Shown one piece after another: positions 58,893 to 64,000 of a DNA stretch of 64,000 nucleotides; within the stretch, counting starts at the first letter, position 1; each line of letters opens with the position of its first letter. The DNA comes from Croceitalea dokdonensis DOKDO 023 (GTDB lineage Bacteria; Bacteroidota; Bacteroidia; Flavobacteriales; Flavobacteriaceae): contig NZ_LDJX01000002.1 in the NCBI RefSeq assembly GCF_001306415.1, forward strand, positions 496,001-560,000. Direction: 5' to 3'. The position numbers were made by a program, and so were the translations under genes. A model generated the notes under the pieces. That model made no database searches and had not been told where the DNA came from. It worked only from the letters and a program-made list of their open reading frames with translations.

Positions 58893-59765
58893 TTAATTTA
58901 AATTACCCAACAACGCTTTTGTATTGGCCACTGCTTTTTCATTCTTATAATCGATCCAGCTTTGTCCTTTAATGCGCCTCATCATATTATCAAAATACCG
59001 CATGATAAGCACATTGTAAATGGCCCTTGAAAAATTTTTTGGCCTTCTGGCGATGGCTCGCAAACTCATGGAAAAGCCTGGGCTTATGTATTTCATATAG
59101 TGCCAGTAGCCTTCTGGCATATAAAGCATTTCACCGTGGTTCAGTTCTGTACTATAGCCTTTGGCATATGTTAGGGCAGGCCATTTTTTTAAATCGGGAT
59201 GGGAGAAATCAATATCCTCCCTAACAATCAATGAGTGGGGTACTTTATATAAGTACTTACTTTCTGACTGTGGAAAAAGGATACATTTCTTTTTTCCCTC
59301 AAAATGAAAATGGAAGATATTGGCCAAATCAATATCATAATGCATAAACGTATGTGAGTCCGTACCCCCAAAAAAAAGCATCGGCAAGCCTTTCATTAGA
59401 CGGATACCAAAATCTGGGTAGCTGTAATCCTTTTGCAAGACCGGAACCTCTTTTAAGACATTCCATAAAAAAATACGGTACTTCGTTGGGCCACTTTTCA
59501 ATAAATCGATATAATCCGCCATTCTCATCGTAGCATGTGGCTGATTAAAACCTTCGTCATGGGCTACCGGCCTATCATCATATAGAGGCACTTGTTTATC
59601 CCCGGCAACCTGCTTGATGTACCCTAAATTCCATTTTTGATAAGCCGGCCAATCCACAATTGCCTGTTCTATGACCACCGGCAGTTGTGGTTTAAAGTAG
59701 TTATTGATGAAGGCTTCCTTGGTAAGGGATTTCACCCTTGGTATTTGCGTTAGGTTAAGTTGCAC
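58893..59765 (-). CDS. JmjC/cupin-like 2-oxoglutarate- and iron-dependent oxygenase
   Basis: A 290-residue cupin-like protein. The iron triad is visible: HYDIDLANIF (H and D near residue 150) and the distal His in EGYWHYMKYISPG near residue 225. N-terminal features include PVVIEQAIVDWPAYQKWN. Related bacterial proteins hydroxylate ribosomal proteins or other targets; the substrate here is not known. It starts 36 bases after the bioB stop and is in the same operon. Possible link to translation is only inference. Confidence 0.8.
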   Translation of the reverse strand: MQLNLTQIPRVKSLTKEAFINNYFKPQLPVVIEQAIVDWPAYQKWNLGYIKQVAGDKQVPLYDDRPVAHDEGFNQPHATMRMADYIDLLKSGPTKYRIFLWNVLKEVPVLQKDYSYPDFGIRLMKGLPMLFFGGTDSHTFMHYDIDLANIFHFHFEGKKKCILFPQSESKYLYKVPHSLIVREDIDFSHPDLKKWPALTYAKGYSTELNHGEMLYMPEGYWHYMKYISPGFSMSLRAIARRPKNFSRAIYNVLIMRYFDNMMRRIKGQSWIDYKNEKAVANTKALLGNLN

Positions 59766-59801
59766 GCTATTGTGGTTGTTAGGGGTAACGGAAAAACGGG
59801 G

Positions 59802-60905
59802 TTATGCTTTATTTACCGTTGCCTTGGCCTTTGCTTTGGCCTGTTCGTTACGTTCAATTTTATGACCTGGCCTAGACCATTTTGGCTTTTCGCCCAAGGG
59901 TTGGTACTGAGATGCCTCAGCTTCCACCGTTTTTGGCTGCGATACCTTGGTAAATGGCTTTTGGGGGTTTAAGCCCAATAATTTAAACATCTCCATATCC
60001 TCATTGACATCTGGGTTGGGCGTGGTCAACAATTTATCACCCGCAAAAATGGAATTGGCCCCGGCAAAGAAGCACATGGCCTGTCCTTCCCTGCTCATCT
60101 GTGTTCTCCCTGCGGATAAACGCACTTGGGTCTGTGGCATTACTATCCGGGTAGTGGCCACCATGCGTACCATTTCCCAGATGGAAATGGGTTCAATAGC
60201 CTCCATGGGTGTCCCTTCTACGGGGACCAAGGCATTAATAGGCACCGATTCTGGCTGTGGACTTAAAGACGCCAATGCTACCAACATCCCTGCACGGTCT
60301 TCCAACTTTTCTCCCATCCCGATGATTCCACCACTACATACCGTAACATTGGTTTTTCTTACGTTTTCAATGGTATCCAAACGGTCTTCAAAAGCCCTTG
60401 TGGAAATCACATCTTTGTAATAATCTTCCGAGGTATCCAAATTATGGTTGTAAGCATATAATCCCGCTTCTGCCAAACGTTTGGCCTGATTTTCCGTAAT
60501 CATGCCCAAGGTACAGCACACTTCCATATCCAACTTATTAATGGTACGCACCATCTCCAGCACTTGATCAAACTCGGGGCCATCTTTGACATTGCGCCAA
60601 GCTGCACCCATACATACCCTGGAACTTCCAGATTCCTTTGCACGTAGGGCCTGTGCCTTTACTTGAGGAACGGACATAAGGTCGTTGCCCTCAATATTGG
60701 TATGGTACCTGGCCGCCTGTGGGCAATAGCCGCAGTCTTCTGGGCATCCCCCTGTTTTAATGGACAATAAGGTAGAGACCTGAACCGTATTGGGATCATG
60801 GTGCATTCTATGGATGGTGGCTGCATCATACAGCAGTTCCATCAATGGTTTGTTATAAATAGACAGGATTTCCTGTTTGGTCCAGTTGTGTCTTATTTCA
60901 CTCAT
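59802..60905 (-). CDS. bioB: Biotin synthase
   Basis: Radical SAM enzyme that inserts sulfur into dethiobiotin. The 367-residue protein has the cluster motif CPEDCGYC (C54, C58, C61), the conserved arginine/asparagine positions in YNHNLDTSEDYY and VCSGGIIGMGE, and SAGRTQMSREGQAM for the second cluster. ATG 60905 starts MSEIRHNW. A TTG-N18-TATTTTTG promoter lies so near that the mRNA may start at or almost at the ATG. No other bio genes are adjacent. The JmjC-like gene follows in the operon. Confidence 0.96.
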   Translation of the reverse strand: MSEIRHNWTKQEILSIYNKPLMELLYDAATIHRMHHDPNTVQVSTLLSIKTGGCPEDCGYCPQAARYHTNIEGNDLMSVPQVKAQALRAKESGSSRVCMGAAWRNVKDGPEFDQVLEMVRTINKLDMEVCCTLGMITENQAKRLAEAGLYAYNHNLDTSEDYYKDVISTRAFEDRLDTIENVRKTNVTVCSGGIIGMGEKLEDRAGMLVALASLSPQPESVPINALVPVEGTPMEAIEPISIWEMVRMVATTRIVMPQTQVRLSAGRTQMSREGQAMCFFAGANSIFAGDKLLTTPNPDVNEDMEMFKLLGLNPQKPFTKVSQPKTVEAEASQYQPLGEKPKWSRPGHKIERNEQAKAKAKATVNKA

Positions 60906-60909
60906 AACC

Positions 60910-60938
60910 CAAAAATAGGAATTTCATAATTAGTGCAA
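60910..60938 (-). promoter_or_regulatory. Promoter abutting bioB (TTG-N18-TATTTTTG)
   Basis: On the minus strand TTG (plus CAA at 60936-60938), 18 bases, then TATTTTTG (plus CAAAAATA at 60910-60917), 4 bases before the ATG at 60905. If used, the transcript would be nearly leaderless. Confidence 0.5.
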
Positions 60939-61085
60939 ACGAGTTAAAATCATATTTCAACAAAAAGGAAACAAGCCCAAGAGGCATCCAAAAAATTAGG
61001 ATGGGTTTTAACGCGAGCGTGGGAGCAACACGTTCCAGACGGTAGCCAGTTTCAAATCTGGGTTTTTCTTAGGCAGCGCAAAAAA

Positions 61086-62516
61086 CTACTCCTCCTTTTT
61101 TTCAGAAGTACTGGACGTATCAGTCTTGGTATGAGTATCCTCTTCGGTTAGGTTCTTGCCTTTTAAATACTCTGGCAACTGCATGCCTGCCATATTGAAC
61201 ATGTCTTGCAATGGGGGTACCGATTTATACATGCCTGAAATAAAGTTGGCGGTTGAATTTTTACCATCCTCCGTTTTCTGGCCAGAATCCCACACAGTGA
61301 CCTTATCTATTTTAATGTTCTTAATGGCCTCTGCCTGCGTCTTTACCAGCTCTGGCAACTTATCTGCCACCAATAACAAGACCGCGTCCTTGGGATTGTC
61401 ACCGGCAGCCTTTACAATTTGGTCCAAACCTTCGGCCTGTTTGGTGAGCACTTCCAAGATTCCTTGGGCCTCTGCCTGTGCCTTAAAGAGGATTGCATCG
61501 GCCTCACCCTTGGCCTTTCTACGAATCATTTCCGCTTCTGCCTCGGCATCTATCTCCACTTTCTTTTTATCTATTTCGGCCGGTACCACAATATCCGCCA
61601 TTTGGGAACTGCGTTCTCTTTCCGCTCTCGCCAATTCGGCATCGCGCTCAGCGGCATAGGATTCCTCAAGGGCTTTTGCAGATTGCACTTTTTCTGCCGC
61701 TATGGCCGTACGCTCCGCCTCCGCTTCACGCTGGCGTCTCAAGGAATCTGAGTTGGCCACATTAATTTTCGCAATGTTTTCCCCTTCTACCGCCTTGGCG
61801 TTTGCCGCAGCTACCTGCGTTCTTTCATCTTGTAGGGCGTTGGCCTCACCAATGGAACCATCCCTGTTTTTTTCTGCAACGGATTTACGGGCAGCGTTAA
61901 TGGCATGTGCGGCCGCTTCTTTACCCAAGGCCTCAATATAGCCAGATTCATCAACGATATCCGTAATATTTACGTTGATGAGCTTAAGGCCCACCTTTTT
62001 AAGCTCTGACTCCACACTTTGTGAAATGTTAGTCAAAAACTTGTCCCGATCAGAGTTGATTTCTTCGATATCCATGGAAGCCACCACTAGACGGAGCTGG
62101 CCAAAAATGATTTCTTTAGCCAAATCCTGCACTTCCTGCATGCCCAATCCCAATAACCGTTCGGCAGCATTTTGCATGACGCCTGGCTCTGTGGAGACAC
62201 CAATGGTAAAGCGTGACGGTACATTTACCCTTATATTCTGCTTACTCAATGCATTTGCCAAATCTACCTCTATGGAAATTGGGGTCAGATCCAAATACTC
62301 ATAATCCTGTATCACTGGCCAGATAAAGGCAGCACCCCCATGAATACACTTAGCGGAATTGCCGGTACCTACCTTACCGTAGACCACCAAAATACGGTCT
62401 GATGGACAACGTTTGTACCTTCTAATAAATGATATGATGATGATGAAGAAAAATAGGATGGCAAAGCCAATGGCGAGCAAAGATGCGCCGCCGCCCAATT
62501 GTAATGGTAAAAGCAT
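61086..62516 (-). CDS. Flotillin-like SPFH protein
   Basis: A 476-residue protein of the flotillin/YuaG type. An N-terminal membrane hairpin (about 8-30) is followed by an SPFH domain (about 55-200: RILVVYGKVGTGNSAKCIHGG) and a long heptad-rich coil of Ala, Glu, Lys and Arg (about 200-380: AEAERTAIAAEKVQSAKAL). It scaffolds membrane microdomains. The tail is rich in acidic residues. Located 4 bases after the NfeD-like gene, as usual for this pair. Confidence 0.9.
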   Translation of the reverse strand: MLLPLQLGGGASLLAIGFAILFFFIIIISFIRRYKRCPSDRILVVYGKVGTGNSAKCIHGGAAFIWPVIQDYEYLDLTPISIEVDLANALSKQNIRVNVPSRFTIGVSTEPGVMQNAAERLLGLGMQEVQDLAKEIIFGQLRLVVASMDIEEINSDRDKFLTNISQSVESELKKVGLKLINVNITDIVDESGYIEALGKEAAAHAINAARKSVAEKNRDGSIGEANALQDERTQVAAANAKAVEGENIAKINVANSDSLRRQREAEAERTAIAAEKVQSAKALEESYAAERDAELARAERERSSQMADIVVPAEIDKKKVEIDAEAEAEMIRRKAKGEADAILFKAQAEAQGILEVLTKQAEGLDQIVKAAGDNPKDAVLLLVADKLPELVKTQAEAIKNIKIDKVTVWDSGQKTEDGKNSTANFISGMYKSVPPLQDMFNMAGMQLPEYLKGKNLTEEDTHTKTDTSSTSEKKEE

Positions 62517-62520
62517 ATGG

Positions 62521-63099
62521 TTATTTATTTAATGATTCAACAATCAAGATTCCGTTATCGGTCACTTCTTTAACTTTGATGACATTGCCCTGTACCAAGT
62601 CCTTGGTGTTGTCCGTCAACGCCTCCATTTCCCGCAAGGTGCCTTGTACCCTAATACTCACTTTGCCAATGCTACTGCGTTTGGCGCCAACGGTCAAATA
62701 TACCTCGCCTATTTGGTTGAGCGCGTTGTGCAGTTTTAAGGTACCGCTATGCTGCAATTTGGCCAGGTAATAAAATAGGGCGGCCATGGCCGTCATCATG
62801 GCCAAACCACAGATTACGGATATCACCACGGTTAGCCCCGTAGATAAACCATTATCCAGACAAGAAATACCGGACCAGCCAAAAATGGTTAAAAAGCCCA
62901 TTAGATTTTTAAAGGAAAGGAACTGAAAGCCAATGCCGGTATCCCCGTCGATTTCGGCATCAACATCACCCCCCATATCATCGGCATCACCACCAACCAA
63001 AGTCAATATCATCAAGACCAAAAAAATGGCGGATGATACCAAGGCGGTAATCCAATAAATTTTTTCAAAAAGCGATAAGGCGGCAAACCAGTTTTCCAT
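62521..63099 (-). CDS. NfeD/YuaF-like membrane protein, flotillin partner
   Basis: A 192-residue membrane protein with an N-terminal helix (about 12-32), a second pair near 80-115 and a C-terminal OB-fold (about 125-192: GEVYLTVGAKRSSIGKVSIRVQG). It matches the YuaF/NfeD group that is co-transcribed with flotillin genes. The loop DDMGGDVDAEIDGDTG is acidic. It is 4 bases upstream of the flotillin gene. Likely a microdomain partner, as in other bacteria. Confidence 0.82.
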   Translation of the reverse strand: MENWFAALSLFEKIYWITALVSSAIFLVLMILTLVGGDADDMGGDVDAEIDGDTGIGFQFLSFKNLMGFLTIFGWSGISCLDNGLSTGLTVVISVICGLAMMTAMAALFYYLAKLQHSGTLKLHNALNQIGEVYLTVGAKRSSIGKVSIRVQGTLREMEALTDNTKDLVQGNVIKVKEVTDNGILIVESLNK

Positions 63100-63248
63100 G
63101 GTGGTTAGGTGTTGGTTAGTATTTTACCTCGGTACCTGCCAAGGTATGCTTCATAACAAAATTCTAGTTTCTAGGCCAAACTTGGTTGGCATACCCGTTG
63201 GCGACTAAATTAAAGGTTTAAGATAAGACTTTACTTAAAATCTAAGGT

Positions 63249-64000
63249 CTATTTAGAAAGTAAAACACTTACGGCATTGCCCCCAAAACCCACGGCATTT
63301 ACCATGACATAATTTAAGGAAGTTGGTGGTTCTTGGGGTTTGGTATATGGCACATGGATCGTTTTTTGGTGTTGTAACATCAACACTGCCAATTCTACGC
63401 TCAACATACCGGAGGTTCCAAAGGTGTGGCCCACTTTCCATTTATTGGTAGTTAAAAATGGGATTTTGTTACAAAACACCTTTTCAATGGCATGCATTTC
63501 CGATACATCGCCCTTTATGGTACCTGGGGCATGCATCACAATTACATCTATTTCCCCAGGTGAAATTCCCTTTAAGGCCATCTTCATGGAATCCTGAAAA
63601 CATTGGGCATCGGCAGAAATGGAAACATTATGGCGCAAGGGCTCCGTGGCATACCCTATTCCTACAATACTGGCCATGCGGTTGGTTACCTGCCCTACTT
63701 CCAAACAGGCCATAGCGGCACCTTCACCAAGCACCATCGTGTTGGTGGACTTCTCCAAATCAAGGGCACGACAGGGAAATGGAACCCCATTTTGAGGTTT
63801 CGCATAAATTTTTAATGCCTGCATTTGGGCAATGGTAAAGGGAGTCAAAGGAGCTTCCGAGCCACCTACCAAAAATTGTTGCGCCAAACCGCTTTGCAAC
63901 CATGCTACCCCATTTAACAAAGCGTGGAGTGCCGTGGAACAGGTAATGGAATGGGAGATGGTGGGGCCATGGGTCTGTAGGTCATGTGCCAACCAAGAGG
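63249..64000 (-). CDS. Beta-ketoacyl-ACP synthase-like enzyme, 5' end outside window
   Basis: About 250 C-terminal residues of a FabF/KAS-type condensing enzyme; the frame is open to the window edge, so it is 5'-truncated by the window. The nucleophile Cys is in SITCSTALHALLNG. The two active-site His positions are in VMHAPGTIKGDVSE and KWKVGHTFGTSGMLSVE, so the Cys-His-His triad is intact. KAS proteins build fatty acids or specialised products such as aryl polyenes. Neighbours here do not fix which. A TTG at 63992 is an artificial start. Confidence 0.82.
   Translation of the reverse strand, partial: SWLAHDLQTHGPTISHSITCSTALHALLNGVAWLQSGLAQQFLVGGSEAPLTPFTIAQMQALKIYAKPQNGVPFPCRALDLEKSTNTMVLGEGAAMACLEVGQVTNRMASIVGIGYATEPLRHNVSISADAQCFQDSMKMALKGISPGEIDVIVMHAPGTIKGDVSEMHAIEKVFCNKIPFLTTNKWKVGHTFGTSGMLSVELAVLMLQHQKTIHVPYTKPQEPPTSLNYVMVNAVGFGGNAVSVLLSK

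Noticed and set aside
1-64000. tRNA genes, rRNA genes and CRISPR arrays
   Set aside because: No cloverleaf ends, rRNA blocks or short regularly spaced repeats were seen by eye; a dedicated scan was not possible.

Overview
This window is chromosomal DNA from a member of the Bacteroidota, almost certainly a marine or aquatic Flavobacteriaceae. The evidence is the gliding genes gldE and gldD beside ssb and mutY, TonB-dependent receptors (one with a carboxypeptidase-like regulatory N-terminus), DUF3098, DUF3127, DUF4199 and DUF4301 proteins, L21 with a C-terminal extension, and frequent TTG starts. Shine-Dalgarno sites are mostly absent, and several promoters fit the Bacteroidota pattern TTG-N(17-23)-TAnnTTTG. 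No rRNA, tRNA, CRISPR array, prophage or complete insertion sequence was seen.

Layout. 0-5.8 kb: the 5' part of leuS (minus), then ftsX, a DUF3098 gene, uppP, a 36-aa membrane peptide, truB and a TonB-like C-terminal-domain gene (plus). 5.8-8.2 kb: a thioredoxin-like protein, two small unknowns and a YitT-family membrane protein. 8.3-13.4 kb: a tight minus-strand efflux or secretion operon (TetR-like regulator, ABC exporter, HlyD adaptor, TolC) whose ATPase is degenerate at several catalytic motifs. 13.5-20.9 kb: a pair of secreted paralogues, isocitrate dehydrogenase, an SbtA-type bicarbonate permease with an overlapping small partner, tag, two exported unknowns and a sodium:solute symporter. 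20.9-23.25 kb: an AT-rich accessory island of unrelated small minus-strand genes (ABM-like lipoprotein, unknown, HigBA) separated by about 195-bp repeats, resembling a gene-cassette array. 23.3-28.8 kb: aat, an AtoE-like transporter, a DUF3127 protein with an SSB-like acidic tip, a histidine kinase, a HIT protein, a MITE-like element and greA.

28.9-37.7 kb: a degenerate Rieske-like lipoprotein, then a TPP-riboswitch-controlled TonB receptor plus a ThiY/NMT1-like protein. Beyond a cluster of small genes lies a second group: a thiamine-binding MTH1187/YkoF-like protein, a PnuC/PnuT transporter and a NadR-like kinase fused to DUF4301. Together these suggest B1 and/or NAD-precursor salvage. A phosphopantetheinyl transferase follows. 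37.7-44.3 kb: ahcY, a thioester-reductase-like SDR, and a TonB receptor plus beta-propeller phytase pair. 44.3-50.4 kb: rpmA and rplU, a DUF4199 protein, an active/inactive M16 peptidase pair and an EamA transporter. 50.4-58.9 kb: a second, inverted copy of the MITE-like element, an HMA-domain protein, a lipoprotein, gldD-gldE-ssb-mutY, an HU protein, a 29-aa COX24-like basic peptide, RNase E/G with a structured leader, a geneless stretch and recX. 58.4-64 kb: an outer-membrane barrel protein, a JmjC-like protein, bioB, a flotillin/NfeD pair and a 5'-truncated ketoacyl synthase.

Most of the window is core flavobacterial genome. The parts most worth follow-up are the cassette-like island, the MITE-like palindrome pair, the riboswitch-controlled uptake genes and their salvage neighbours, the degenerate ABC exporter, and the SSB-tipped DUF3127 protein. 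All calls come from reading the sequence; no database search was run.
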